This document shows positions 23,933 to 32,828 of a stretch of 50,613 nt of DNA, piece after piece; the first letter of the stretch is position 1, and each line of letters opens with the position of its first letter. Under the pieces are notes generated by a model. The model was not told where the DNA came from and ran no database searches. It worked only from the letters and a program-made list of their open reading frames with translations. Source of the DNA: Oscillospiraceae bacterium. GTDB lineage: Bacteria > Bacillota > Clostridia > Oscillospirales > CAG-272. The position numbers and the translations under genes are program-made. The stretch is taken from assembly GCA_015063385.1 (NCBI GenBank), contig SVUG01000010.1, positions 1 to 50,613 of the forward strand, written 5' to 3'.

Positions 23933-25837
23933 ATGTTCTTCAATTTTTCAAGGAGGAAGCTTGCGCTTCTTTCAATAGATTTTGCAGTGCTGTTGATTCT
24001 TTACACCGTCAGCTGTGCAATAGGATGTTTTACCCTCGGAGTAAAAATAGATTTCCTCGTATATATACTCTATTTTCTCATCTCCGCGGTGATGATATTT
24101 TCCTTGCGCTCGGCATTTCGCGTATATTCGCACGTTCTGCGCTATGCGAACTCTACGGTCTATATTTCAATGGTTATCGCAGACGGCTTCTGTGCAATAA
24201 TTTTGCTTGCTATAGGCTTGATTCCGTCGCTTGCCACCCCTCCTGCAATCGTGACAGTTGCTTATATGGCGCTATCCAACGTTGCCACCCTTTCCTCGCG
24301 TTTTTTATATCGCATTATATATAAGCGCAGTCATCGCGACTCGCGCCCCGAGCATAAGGGCAGAATAGGCGTTGCAATAGTAGGTGCAGGTCAGGTCGGC
24401 ACGCTGCTTTGCGAGGAGCTTTTGTATAATGAAAAATCGCCCTATTATCCCGTTTGCTTCGTAGATAAAGACGCGAACAAAATCGGCAGCAAGGTGCTTG
24501 GTCTTCCCGTATATCGTGAGGATGAAAAAATAGTTGATACGCTTTCCCGTCTTCCAATCGGAGAGGTGTTTATCGCTCTGACTAAAATCAGTGCCGAGCA
24601 GACCAAGGCGCTACACGAGCTGTATGCGAGCACAGGCTGCAAGGTCAAGCTCTATGACGTTCCCATCAAGGAGGCTTCCTCACAGAATCAGAAGCGAGTT
24701 ATCAGAGATATAAACATAGAAGACCTCTTATTCCGTGATTCGCTGGTGGTTTCGGGGTCTCTTTCCAAGGAATACTATAAGGACAAGTGCGTGCTGGTGA
24801 CGGGCGGCGGCGGCTCTATAGGCAGTGAGCTTTGCCGTCAGATTGCCGCTTGCGCGCCTAAAAGACTCGTTATACTTGATATTTACGAGAACAATGCGTA
24901 CGATATTCAGCAGGAGCTATTGCGCAAGTACGGTGACTCGCTACCTATTTCGGTCGAGATAGGCTCTGTGCGTGAGAGGGCAAGACTGGAGGCGGTCTTC
25001 CGCGCTTACCGTCCCCAAATCGTTATTCACGCTGCGGCGCATAAGCACGTTCCGCTTATGGAGCACAGCAACGCCGAGGCAGTTAAAAACAACGTGTTTG
25101 GCACCTATAACACCGCGGATATGGCGGAGAAATATGGTGCAGAGAAGTTTATACTTATTTCCACCGACAAGGCGGTAAATCCAACCAACGTAATGGGAGC
25201 TACCAAGCGTCTTTGCGAGATGGTCGTTCAGTGCCGTACAGATAGCAAGACCTCTTTCGTAGCGGTAAGATTCGGCAACGTTCTCGGCTCGAACGGCTCG
25301 GTTATTCCGCTCTTCAAGCGTCAGATTGAGGCAGGCGGTCCTGTCACTATCACCGACAAGCGTATTATACGCTACTTTATGACTATCCCAGAGGCAACCG
25401 GTCTCGTTATACAGGCAGGTGCTATGGCAGGAGGTGGCGACCTCTTCGTTCTCGATATGGGCAAGCCCGTGAGAATACTCGACCTTGCGGAGAATATGAT
25501 AAAGCTATCGGGCTTTACTCCCTATAAGGATATTGACATTAAGGAAATCGGTCTTCGCCCGGGTGAAAAGCTCTACGAGGAGCTTCTCATTAAAACCGAG
25601 AGCCTTAAGAAGACAGAAAGTGATATGATTTTCATAGAGCACGATACTCCATTCACAAGAGAAGAGGTTGAGGACAAGCTCGCACTGCTTCGCGAGGCAA
25701 TAAAGGCGGCAGAGCTTAACGTCGCCGACGAGTCCGTTAAGGCGGCAATCAAATCGGTAGTGCCTACCTATCGCGAGCCCAGTGAAATAAATTCAGAGTC
25801 CGAAAATGCGGCTGAAATGAAGATAGCTATGGTATAA
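23933..25837 (+). CDS. Membrane-anchored UDP-GlcNAc 4,6-dehydratase (PglF/CapD type)
   Basis: A 634-residue enzyme. Four N-terminal membrane helices (about 1-120) are followed by a CoA-binding-like Rossmann domain (VAIVGAGQVGTLLCEEL, ~145) and an extended SDR catalytic domain (VLVTGGGGSIGSELCRQI, ~285; ISTDKAVNPTNVMGATKRLCE, ~410; FGNVLGSNGSVIPLFKRQI). As in this family, Met stands where the usual SDR Tyr would be. It converts UDP-GlcNAc to the 4-keto-6-deoxy sugar, the first step to bacillosamine-like 4-amino sugars. It has its own promoter and terminator. The aminotransferase that would act next begins 2.3 kb downstream, across two unrelated genes. Confidence 0.92.
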   Translation: MFFNFSRRKLALLSIDFAVLLILYTVSCAIGCFTLGVKIDFLVYILYFLISAVMIFSLRSAFRVYSHVLRYANSTVYISMVIADGFCAIILLAIGLIPSLATPPAIVTVAYMALSNVATLSSRFLYRIIYKRSHRDSRPEHKGRIGVAIVGAGQVGTLLCEELLYNEKSPYYPVCFVDKDANKIGSKVLGLPVYREDEKIVDTLSRLPIGEVFIALTKISAEQTKALHELYASTGCKVKLYDVPIKEASSQNQKRVIRDINIEDLLFRDSLVVSGSLSKEYYKDKCVLVTGGGGSIGSELCRQIAACAPKRLVILDIYENNAYDIQQELLRKYGDSLPISVEIGSVRERARLEAVFRAYRPQIVIHAAAHKHVPLMEHSNAEAVKNNVFGTYNTADMAEKYGAEKFILISTDKAVNPTNVMGATKRLCEMVVQCRTDSKTSFVAVRFGNVLGSNGSVIPLFKRQIEAGGPVTITDKRIIRYFMTIPEATGLVIQAGAMAGGGDLFVLDMGKPVRILDLAENMIKLSGFTPYKDIDIKEIGLRPGEKLYEELLIKTESLKKTESDMIFIEHDTPFTREEVEDKLALLREAIKAAELNVADESVKAAIKSVVPTYREPSEINSESENAAEMKIAMV

Positions 25838-25875
25838 ACACTGTAAAAAGATAACAAAACTAGTCAAAAAACGAC

Positions 25876-25912
25876 AAAAACTCCCACGCAAAACAATGCA
25901 CGGGAGTTTTTT
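25876..25912. terminator. Terminator between the dehydratase and nuclease genes
   Basis: AAAACTCCC pairs with GGGAGTTTT (ending 25910), followed by TT. It sits between convergent genes and reads both ways. Confidence 0.8.
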
Positions 25913-25918
25913 ATATAA

Positions 25919-26866
25919 TCAAGGCTTGCAGATTCCGCAGGGCGAGTATCCCTCTTTTATAAGGTCGTTTCTCGTTCCGTTATACTCCTCGCGGTTTTTC
26001 TCACTTACGCTATTTGCACATGACTTTCCGGGTGTGTGGAATTTCTTTGAGCTTATATTTAGCACGTAATCCATAATAACACCGTCGTTTGCGTGAGGGC
26101 CGCTTTCGTTTTCGCCTGGTTGCTCGTCATCTTCAGGCTCTTTTGGTGGCTCGATTTCTGGCAGCGGTTCGCCGTTTGCAACGTTAACACCGGAAAAATA
26201 GTCTATCGTCACACCCGGCTGTACGTTGTAGGCAAAGATGCAGAAGCATACGCCGCGACCTGAATCCTCTACCGAATACGCCTCCATCAGCACTCCGCGC
26301 GCTACGTATTCAACGCCCTCGAAAATTGGCGTCACCCTGTACATAACGTGGTTTTCGGTTTTCTCGACGTACTCCGAGACGATAGCCTCAAAGGTAAGCA
26401 TTCCCTCAATGTTCATATAACGCGTGCCTGTGATGAGATTTTTCTCATTAGCGTCCTCGCCTGCCAGTCGGTGAGCAATCAGGTGGCATCTGTTGTATAC
26501 GTATTCGTTTTCTATGAAATCGTAAGTATTGTTGTTCGAGATGCCGTTGTATTCCCAACCTGTCGGCGTGACGGAGGCTATATCCTCGCGCTCGGCTGTG
26601 GGCATAGTCTCAATTCCGATACAAGCATAGGCAACTCCGCATCTGCCAAGCGCGTCCAGCTCTGAGTAGGATTCAAAGCCCTCGGTCGTAAGCTCGCTCT
26701 TTTTGAAAAACGGCATATTTCCGTTGATTTCAACGTACGCTTCCCCCGAGTATTCGGGAATTGAGTCAAGGTCTATGATAGGCTTTTTACAGCCTACGAA
26801 GAGAGAGGTGATTATGACGAGCAGCAGTATTGCCGCAGTCAGTCGTTTGTTAGTAGTGATTATCAA
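25919..26866 (-). CDS. DNA/RNA non-specific endonuclease lipoprotein
   Basis: A 315-residue exported nuclease. The signal ends in lipobox LFVGC, so it should be anchored outside by a lipid on Cys26. The nuclease core includes YNRCHLIAHRLAGEDANEKNLITGT (about 125-150), the counterpart of the DRGHL/N motif of NucA/EndA-type His-Me finger enzymes, with catalytic His and Mg2+-binding Asn. A Glu/Pro-rich linker (~235-260) leads to a C-terminal ~50-residue module (NISSKKFHTPGKSC ... YSPCGICKP) with three Cys and a His, similar to the metal-binding module at the end of some secreted nucleases. Roles could be nutrient DNA use, DNA uptake or biofilm turnover. It interrupts the glycan genes. Confidence 0.87.
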   Translation of the reverse strand: MIITTNKRLTAAILLLVIITSLFVGCKKPIIDLDSIPEYSGEAYVEINGNMPFFKKSELTTEGFESYSELDALGRCGVAYACIGIETMPTAEREDIASVTPTGWEYNGISNNNTYDFIENEYVYNRCHLIAHRLAGEDANEKNLITGTRYMNIEGMLTFEAIVSEYVEKTENHVMYRVTPIFEGVEYVARGVLMEAYSVEDSGRGVCFCIFAYNVQPGVTIDYFSGVNVANGEPLPEIEPPKEPEDDEQPGENESGPHANDGVIMDYVLNISSKKFHTPGKSCANSVSEKNREEYNGTRNDLIKEGYSPCGICKP

Positions 26867-27021
26867 GCTGATACTCCAAGAGTTTTTTATTATATTATAT
26901 CAAGGCGAACAGACTTTTGCAATAAAAAAAGGAAAAAAGTTCAAAATATGAAACCTTAAGAAAAAAATTCCGTCTATATAATTGAAATCCAAAAACGCAA
27001 GTCATAAAAGGAGAGAAAAAC

Positions 27022-27957
27022 ATGAAAAACAATTTTAGAAAAATATCGGCAATTTTTGCAGTTCTTGCAGTGATTCTTTCGCTGTTTCTCATGACCTCAT
27101 GCAGCAAGAGCGCGGTTGGTGATGCATTCGGCGGTGCAGAAAACGGATACGGCGGATACGCTCCTGAAAACAACGGCAAGGATAATACGGTAATTGAGGG
27201 CGAAAACCGAAAAATCATCAAAAATGTAAATGAAAGTGTACAAACAGACAAGTTTGATGACTTTCTTGACTCTCTATACGACGCAATATCAGAGGCAGAC
27301 GGTTTCATTTCTTCCTCGAATTATAGCGGAAATAGCTACTATGATAGTTCAACTCTTCGCACCGCGAATATAACAATTAGAATTCCCGCGGGAAATCTTT
27401 CGAGCTTCACTGAAAAGGTCGAAAATATGGCTGTTGTCACCTCGTATAACGAGTATATCGACGACGTGACGAATAGGTATATTGACATCACGAGCCGTAT
27501 AGCAGTCCTCGAAGCAGAGGAGAGCGCTCTCCTTGAAATTCTTAAATCTGCAACTACCACCTCCGAAATGCTTGATATACGCACCCGACTCGTCAGCGTT
27601 CAGTCCGACCTCGCGTCATTCAGAGCGCAGAGAGATTCGATAGACGACAAGGTGGAGTATAGCACGGTATCGCTTCACGTACGTGAGGTGCGCCGCGCAG
27701 TAGCGCAGAACGTCGGCTTCTTTGACGAGGTTGGCGGCAATTTCCTTGACAGCGTCTACGATATAGGCGAGGGGCTTCGCGCCTTTGCCGTCTGGTTCCT
27801 TGGCGATATACTTTATATTCTCCTCTTTGGCGGTATAATCACGGGTATTTTCTTCCTCGCTCGCTTCCTCTTCAGAAAGTACAAAAACAAGCTTCCGATA
27901 CCGAAGAGAAAAAACAAGGGCTCAAAAGAGACTGCCGAAACCACCTCGGAAGAATAA
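27022..27957 (+). CDS. DUF4349 lipoprotein
   Basis: A 311-residue surface lipoprotein. The signal has lipobox LMTSC (Cys27). A Gly/Asn-rich spacer follows, then the DUF4349 domain: KIIKNVNESVQTDKFDDFLDSL, NITIRIPAGNLSSF, a helical hairpin with RIAVLEAEESALLEILKSA and TRLVSVQSDLASFRAQRDSIDDKVEYSTVSLHV. A C-terminal membrane helix (~255-280, FLGDILYILLFGGIITGIFFLARF) and a basic tail follow, so the protein is probably held at both ends. GGAGAG lies before the ATG. Function is unknown; it has its own terminator, and its link to the glycan genes is only positional. Confidence 0.88.
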   Translation: MKNNFRKISAIFAVLAVILSLFLMTSCSKSAVGDAFGGAENGYGGYAPENNGKDNTVIEGENRKIIKNVNESVQTDKFDDFLDSLYDAISEADGFISSSNYSGNSYYDSSTLRTANITIRIPAGNLSSFTEKVENMAVVTSYNEYIDDVTNRYIDITSRIAVLEAEESALLEILKSATTTSEMLDIRTRLVSVQSDLASFRAQRDSIDDKVEYSTVSLHVREVRRAVAQNVGFFDEVGGNFLDSVYDIGEGLRAFAVWFLGDILYILLFGGIITGIFFLARFLFRKYKNKLPIPKRKNKGSKETAETTSEE

Positions 27958-27971
27958 ACCAATAACTACCT

Positions 27972-28007
27972 AAAGGTGCGCTGATTACAAAACAGCGCAC
28001 CTTTTTT
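27972..28007 (+). terminator. Terminator after the DUF4349 gene
   Basis: AAAGGTGCGCTG pairs with CAGCGCACCTTT (ending 28004) and a T-run follows. Confidence 0.85.
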
Positions 28008-28049
28008 GTGCAAAATGCCAACTAAATTTTAAATATTTATGCGCGAGCC

Positions 28050-28078
28050 TTGAAAAAATCTCGCGCGTGTGATATAAT
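28050..28078 (+). promoter_or_regulatory. Promoter of the main glycan operon
   Basis: TTGAAA (28050-28055), a 17-bp spacer and TATAAT (28073-28078), 45 bp before the aminotransferase. No other strong promoter is evident until the end of the operon at 48862. Confidence 0.75.
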
Positions 28079-28122
28079 TTTATAAGTAAAATTATATTAT
28101 TTTACGCGAGGAAAATAATTGT

Positions 28123-29313
28123 ATGATTATAAAGCGTTTTGAAAATAAGGTTTGGCTTTCTTCACCTACTATGCACGGTGATGAAATGAAATACATAAAA
28201 GAGGCGTACGAAACTAATTGGATGTCCACTCTCGGTGAGAATATTAATGTGATTGAGCGCACCGTTGGTGAGCAAGTCGGCGTGGGTTATGCCGTGGCGC
28301 TCTCATCGGGCACGTCAGCTCTTCATCTTGCTGTAAAACTTGCAGGAGTCAAGGCGGGTGAGAGAGTATTTTGCAGTGATATGACCTTTGCCGCAACCGT
28401 CAATCCGATAGTATATGAGGGCGGCATACCTGTATTTATTGATTCCGAGATGGAAACCTGGAACATGGACCCTGAGGCACTTGAGCGCGCGTTTTGTTTA
28501 TACCCCGAGGTAAAGCTTGTAATTCTCGTTAATCTTTATGGCACTCCTGCGAAATTTGACGAAATTTCGGATATATGCAAAAGACACGGAGCAATTCTTA
28601 TAGAGGATGCGGCAGAGTCCTTCGGCGCTGCGTACAAGGGACGGCAGACCGGCTCATTTGGAAAATATAATATTATATCTTTCAATGGAAATAAGATAAT
28701 TACCGGCTCATCGGGAGGAATGTTATTGACAGATGATGAGGAAGCGGCGAAAAAAGCTCGTAAATGGTCAACGCAGAGCAGGGAAAACGCACCATGGTAT
28801 CAGCACGAGGAGCTTGGTTATAACTACCGCATGAGCAACGTTATTGCAGGTGTCGTGCGAGGTCAGCTTCCTTACCTTGATGAACACATTTCAAGGAAAA
28901 GAGAAATATACGAGCGATACAAGGCGGCATTTGCTACTCTTCCCGTGCGTATGAATCCTTACGTTAAAGAGGATATGTTGCCTAACTTCTGGCTTTCGTG
29001 CATAACTATAAACGAGGAGGCTATGTGCAAACAGGAGCTTCACGACGCGACGGCTGCTTACGAGTCCGAAATCGGTAAATCCTGCCCGACTGAAATTCTT
29101 GAGGCGCTTGCACGCTGCAATGCCGAGGGCAGACCTATCTGGAAGCCGATGCATATGCAGCCACTTTACAGCTCCTCGCCATTCGTTGCGGCGGGGGATA
29201 AGGCTGTTTGCGAGGATATCTTCAGACGTGGGCTTTGCTTACCCAGCGATATTACTATGACAAATGAGCAGCAGGACGTTATTATTGAAATCGTCAAAAG
29301 CTGCTTTGATTGA
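28123..29313 (+). CDS. DegT/DnrJ/EryC1/StrS sugar aminotransferase (PglE type)
   Basis: A 396-residue PLP-dependent aminotransferase that would convert the UDP-4-keto-6-deoxy sugar from the dehydratase at 23933 into a 4-amino sugar with glutamate as donor. Motifs: YETNWMSTLGENINVIE, ALSSGTSALHLAVKLAGV, IEDAAESFGAAYKGRQTG with the cofactor-binding Asp, and the Schiff-base Lys in SFNGNKIITGSSGGML (~185). YRMSNVIAGVVRGQL is typical of the family. Cytoplasmic. It opens the operon and is followed after 10 bp by the initiating transferase, as in pgl-type clusters. Confidence 0.93.
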   Translation: MIIKRFENKVWLSSPTMHGDEMKYIKEAYETNWMSTLGENINVIERTVGEQVGVGYAVALSSGTSALHLAVKLAGVKAGERVFCSDMTFAATVNPIVYEGGIPVFIDSEMETWNMDPEALERAFCLYPEVKLVILVNLYGTPAKFDEISDICKRHGAILIEDAAESFGAAYKGRQTGSFGKYNIISFNGNKIITGSSGGMLLTDDEEAAKKARKWSTQSRENAPWYQHEELGYNYRMSNVIAGVVRGQLPYLDEHISRKREIYERYKAAFATLPVRMNPYVKEDMLPNFWLSCITINEEAMCKQELHDATAAYESEIGKSCPTEILEALARCNAEGRPIWKPMHMQPLYSSSPFVAAGDKAVCEDIFRRGLCLPSDITMTNEQQDVIIEIVKSCFD

Positions 29314-29323
29314 GGTTTAAGGT

Positions 29324-29953
29324 ATGTATAAGCATTTTTTCAAAAGGTTTTTTGACTTTTTCTTGTCGCTTGCAGCACTCTTGGTGCTTTCTCCCGTTCT
29401 TTTGATTCTCACCATAATAGGTGCGATAGCTATGGACGGTAATCCCTTCTTCGTTCAGGAGCGCCCGGGAAAAATCGGTAGAGGCGGAAAGGAAAAAATA
29501 TTCAAGCTTATAAAGTTCCGTACTATGAGCAACAAAAAAGATAAGGACGGCAATCTCCTACCAGATGAGCAGCGTCTTAACGGCTATGGCAAATTCCTTC
29601 GAAGCACAAGCCTTGACGAGCTTCCAGAGCTTATCAATATTTTGAAGGGCGATATGTCTATAGTAGGGCCAAGACCCCTGCTTGTAAGATACCTTGACAG
29701 ATACAGTCCGCGTCAACGCCGACGCCACGAGGTTCGTCCCGGGCTTACGGGACTTGCACAGGTCAGCGGCAGGAATGCTATCTCCTGGGAAGAAAGATTT
29801 GAGCTTGACGTTAAATACATAGAAAGCATTACACTGTTAGGCGATATAAAGATTCTTTTCGCTACCGTAAGAGCGGTGCTGAAAAAAGAGGGAATAAGCT
29901 CCGAAACGTCTGCAACGATGGAGGAGTTTTTCGGCAGCGAGGTTAAAAAATAA
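29324..29953 (+). CDS. Initiating phosphoglycosyl transferase (PglC/bacterial sugar transferase)
   Basis: A 209-residue monotopic membrane enzyme that moves phospho-sugar from UDP-sugar to undecaprenyl phosphate, starting the glycan unit on the inner leaflet. The N-terminal re-entrant helix (FFLSLAALLVLSPVLLILTIIGAIAM) is followed by FVQERPGKIGRGGKEKIFKLIKFRTM, the catalytic Asp-Glu in STSLDELPELINIL, GDMSIVGPRPLL and RPGLTGLAQVSGRN. It lacks the long membrane domain of WbaP types, so it is the small PglC form. The likely substrate is the 4-amino-sugar nucleotide made by its neighbours. Confidence 0.93.
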   Translation: MYKHFFKRFFDFFLSLAALLVLSPVLLILTIIGAIAMDGNPFFVQERPGKIGRGGKEKIFKLIKFRTMSNKKDKDGNLLPDEQRLNGYGKFLRSTSLDELPELINILKGDMSIVGPRPLLVRYLDRYSPRQRRRHEVRPGLTGLAQVSGRNAISWEERFELDVKYIESITLLGDIKILFATVRAVLKKEGISSETSATMEEFFGSEVKK

Positions 29954-29982
29954 TTTTTCGAGATTGAGAGGAAATGGTGTAA

Positions 29983-30951
29983 ATGAAAATACTTCTGAGC
30001 AGCGTGGGACGCAGAGTCGAGCTGATAGAGGCGTTTCATAGTGCGGCAGCGAGGCTGAACGTCGATATCTGTGTTATCGGTACGGATATTCAACAGAGTG
30101 CGCCTGCAATGTATTTTTGCGACAAATGCGTAATATCTCCGCCTATCAAAAGCGAGGAATACATACCGTTTCTTCTTTCACTCTGTAAGAGCGAGGGGGT
30201 AGATTGCCTTATCCCCACCATAGATACCGACCTGCTTGTGCTCTCGGAGAACAAGGCTTTATTCGAGGCACTTGGTACTAAGGTTCTCGTTGCCTCGCCT
30301 GACAAGGTTAAGCTGTGCCGTGATAAGAGCCTGACGGGAGATTATTTCCGCTCGCTTGGACTCATTTCGCCGACCGTTTACACCTCAGCAGAGGATTACG
30401 ATGGCGGATTCCCGGCTTTTATAAAGCCTAAGGACGGTAGCTCCAGCATCAACGCATATAAGGTTGATAATTCTGATGATTTGAAGCTATATGCAGAGAG
30501 AATAAAGGACTACGTCATACAGCCATACGTATCGGGCAGAGAATATACGGTAGATATATTTTGCGATTATGAGGGCAACCCCGTTTTCATTACACCAAGA
30601 GAAAGACTTGCAGTCAGGGCAGGCGAGGTGCTGAAAACCGAAATATGTCAGGATGACGGTATTATTGAGGAAATGAAACGCCTTGCTTCCGATTTTAAGC
30701 CAAGCGGTCAGATAACCGTTCAGCTTATCAAGGACGAAGCTACGGGTACGAATTATTATATAGAAATAAATCCCAGATTCGGCGGCGGTGCACCTCTTTC
30801 CATAAAGGCGGGTGCGGACAGTGCAGAGGTGGTTATAAGAATGCTTCAGGGAGAGAGCCTTGCGTACCTTCCCTATGCAGCAAGAGATAAAGAGGTGTAC
30901 TCAAGATTTGACCAGAGTATATGCGTCACAAGAGGAGTCAGCCGTGGTTAA
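29983..30951 (+). CDS. ATP-grasp carboxylate-amine ligase-like protein
   Basis: A 322-residue ATP-grasp enzyme. The N-terminal pre-ATP-grasp domain (KILLSSVGRRVELIEAF ... CLIPTIDTDLLVLSE) resembles the start of the carbamoyl phosphate synthase large subunit. The ATP-grasp fold has KDKSLTGDYF-like binding Lys, PAFIKPKDGSSSINAYKV, VSGREYTVDIFCD and the metal site YYIEINPRFGGGAPLS. Such enzymes join a carboxylate to an amine through an acyl phosphate. Here it could add an amino acid or other acid to the 4-amino group of the sugar, a step an acetyltransferase performs elsewhere; this is inference. It overlaps the HAD gene by 8 bp. Confidence 0.85.
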   Translation: MKILLSSVGRRVELIEAFHSAAARLNVDICVIGTDIQQSAPAMYFCDKCVISPPIKSEEYIPFLLSLCKSEGVDCLIPTIDTDLLVLSENKALFEALGTKVLVASPDKVKLCRDKSLTGDYFRSLGLISPTVYTSAEDYDGGFPAFIKPKDGSSSINAYKVDNSDDLKLYAERIKDYVIQPYVSGREYTVDIFCDYEGNPVFITPRERLAVRAGEVLKTEICQDDGIIEEMKRLASDFKPSGQITVQLIKDEATGTNYYIEINPRFGGGAPLSIKAGADSAEVVIRMLQGESLAYLPYAARDKEVYSRFDQSICVTRGVSRG

Positions 30952-31588
30952 GATAAGCAGCATTTTAGAGCTTGAAGGGCATATTGGCGGGCTTCACGCG
31001 GTGATATTTGACCTTGACGACACGCTCTATAGCGAAAGGGAATACGTCAGGAGCGGATTTTCCGCAATCGCAAAAATACTTCCCGAAATACAGAATGCCG
31101 AAGAAAAGCTGTATTCTTTCTTTGAGAGCGGTAAGCAGGCAATAGACGAGCTTCTTATCTCCGAGAATATATATTCAGCAGAGCTGCAGGAAAAATGCCT
31201 TTGCACATACCGTACGCACACACCGAATATTCACCTTTATGACGGTGTGCGAGAGCTTCTATTAAGGCTTCGCAAAGAGGGATATATGCTCGGCATAATA
31301 ACCGACGGACGCCCCGACGGACAAAGGGCGAAAATCAGTGCCCTTGGACTTGACACCCTCGTCCACGAGATAATAATAACCGACGAGCTTGGCGGAATAG
31401 AAGCGAGAAAGCCATCTGAGCTGGCATTCACTAAAATGTGCGAGCGTCTTGGAAAATCCTGTGGCAAAGCTATCGCTTATACCGAAGCATGCTACGTCGG
31501 CGACAATATATCAAAGGACTTTATCGCTCCCAAGTCGCTCGGAATGCGAGCGATATGGTTTGAAAATCCCGTTGGGATATATAAATAA
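30944..31588 (+). CDS. HAD-superfamily phosphatase
   Basis: A 214-residue HAD hydrolase of subfamily IA. Motif I is FDLDDTLY with the nucleophile Asp at about residue 27. A helical cap follows, then motif II/III GIITDGRPDGQRAKISALGL and EARKPSELAF, and motif IV CYVGDNISKDFIAPKSLGMRAIWF. The start is GTG 30944, inside the end of the ATP-grasp gene, with AGGAG eight bases upstream; the longer reading frame runs into the ATP-grasp gene and is not used. Translational overlap suggests that it dephosphorylates a substrate or product of that enzyme. Cytoplasmic. Confidence 0.88.
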   Translation: MVKISSILELEGHIGGLHAVIFDLDDTLYSEREYVRSGFSAIAKILPEIQNAEEKLYSFFESGKQAIDELLISENIYSAELQEKCLCTYRTHTPNIHLYDGVRELLLRLRKEGYMLGIITDGRPDGQRAKISALGLDTLVHEIIITDELGGIEARKPSELAFTKMCERLGKSCGKAIAYTEACYVGDNISKDFIAPKSLGMRAIWFENPVGIYK

Positions 31589-31607
31589 CAAAAAGAGGTA
31601 AGCAAAT

Positions 31608-32828
31608 TTGAATATTTTGTTTTTGACCTTGGTTAATATCAAGGATTTTGAAGAAAAACAGAATATATATTCCGACCTTTGCCGTGAGCTTGTGTCACGT
31701 GGACATAACGTACATATCGTTTGTCCTGACGAGGCCGGTGAAGCCACATCGCTTTTGAAATATCGAGAGGGAAGCGGCATACTCAAGGTCAGAACCGGCA
31801 GAGTGCAAAAGACAAGCTTTATTAAAAAAGGTATAGCTACGCTTATGCTTGGCAGCCAATTTAAAAGAGCTATCAAAAAGCATCTTTGCAATGTAAAATT
31901 TGACCTCGTTATATATTCCACTCCGCCGATTACGCTTTACAGTATTGTAAAATATGTTAAAAAACGTGACAAGGCTACAACCTATCTTCTCCTTAAGGAC
32001 ATATTCCCGCAGAATGCTCTTGATATTGGCATTATGAGTAAGCGTGGAATAAAGGCACCGATATATCTTTACTTTAGACTTATGGAAAAGCGTCTTTACG
32101 CAATTTCCGACAGGATCGGCTGTATGTCAGAGGCAAACGCAGAGTACATCAAGCGTCAAGACCCCGAAATACCTAAGGAAAAAATACATATCAGCCCCAA
32201 CTCCGTTGAACCGATTATAACCACTTTGTCGCTTGATGAAAAAAATGCGATAAGAGTGCGTTATGGACTTCCAACCGATAAGAAGATATTTATTTATGGC
32301 GGAAATATAGGAAAGCCCCAGGGTGTTCCCTTTATAATAGATTGTCTTAACGCTGTCGGCGACATTGATGGCTGTCACTTTGTGATTTGCGGAACGGGAA
32401 CCGAGCTGCCACTGCTGAAAAAATATTCCGAAAGCACGGAGAGTAGAAACTTCACGCTTATACCGGGACTCCCAAGAGCAGAATATGAGGAGTTCGTCGG
32501 TTGCTGTGACGTTGGACTTATATTTCTTGATTATAGGTTTACTATTCCAAACTTCCCATCAAGACTTCTTTCTTATATGCAGAAATCTATGCCTGTAATT
32601 TCCTGTACAGACAGGGCCACCGATATTGGAAGAACCATAGAGGAGGGCGGATTCGGTGTTTCCTGCTTTAGCAACAATGCACACAGCTTCCGAGATGCGG
32701 TTCTTTCCTTGATTTCTGAAGATACCGATTCTATTGGCAGAAACGGAGCAAAGTATTTGCTAGAAAACTTCAAGGTACAAAAAAGTGCAGATATAATCCT
32801 CGAAAAATATAACGAGGTGGACAGATGA
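31608..32828 (+). CDS. Glycosyltransferase family 4 (WcaI/WbuB-like)
   Basis: A 406-residue retaining GT-B glycosyltransferase starting at TTG, with AAGAGGT upstream. The N-terminal domain includes LVSRGHNVHIVCPDEAG and DLVIYSTPPITLYSIVKYVKKR, and LLLKDIFPQNALDIGIM, all typical of L-fucosamine or similar transferases next to fnl/cap genes. The C-terminal domain has FIYGGNIGKPQGVPF, FVICGTGTELP and NFPSRLLSYMQKSMPVI. It works on the inner leaflet on undecaprenyl-linked glycan. Its family fits transfer of FucNAc made by the capEFG-type genes at the end of the operon, but that is inference. It overlaps the next gene as ATGA. Confidence 0.87.
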   Translation: MNILFLTLVNIKDFEEKQNIYSDLCRELVSRGHNVHIVCPDEAGEATSLLKYREGSGILKVRTGRVQKTSFIKKGIATLMLGSQFKRAIKKHLCNVKFDLVIYSTPPITLYSIVKYVKKRDKATTYLLLKDIFPQNALDIGIMSKRGIKAPIYLYFRLMEKRLYAISDRIGCMSEANAEYIKRQDPEIPKEKIHISPNSVEPIITTLSLDEKNAIRVRYGLPTDKKIFIYGGNIGKPQGVPFIIDCLNAVGDIDGCHFVICGTGTELPLLKKYSESTESRNFTLIPGLPRAEYEEFVGCCDVGLIFLDYRFTIPNFPSRLLSYMQKSMPVISCTDRATDIGRTIEEGGFGVSCFSNNAHSFRDAVLSLISEDTDSIGRNGAKYLLENFKVQKSADIILEKYNEVDR

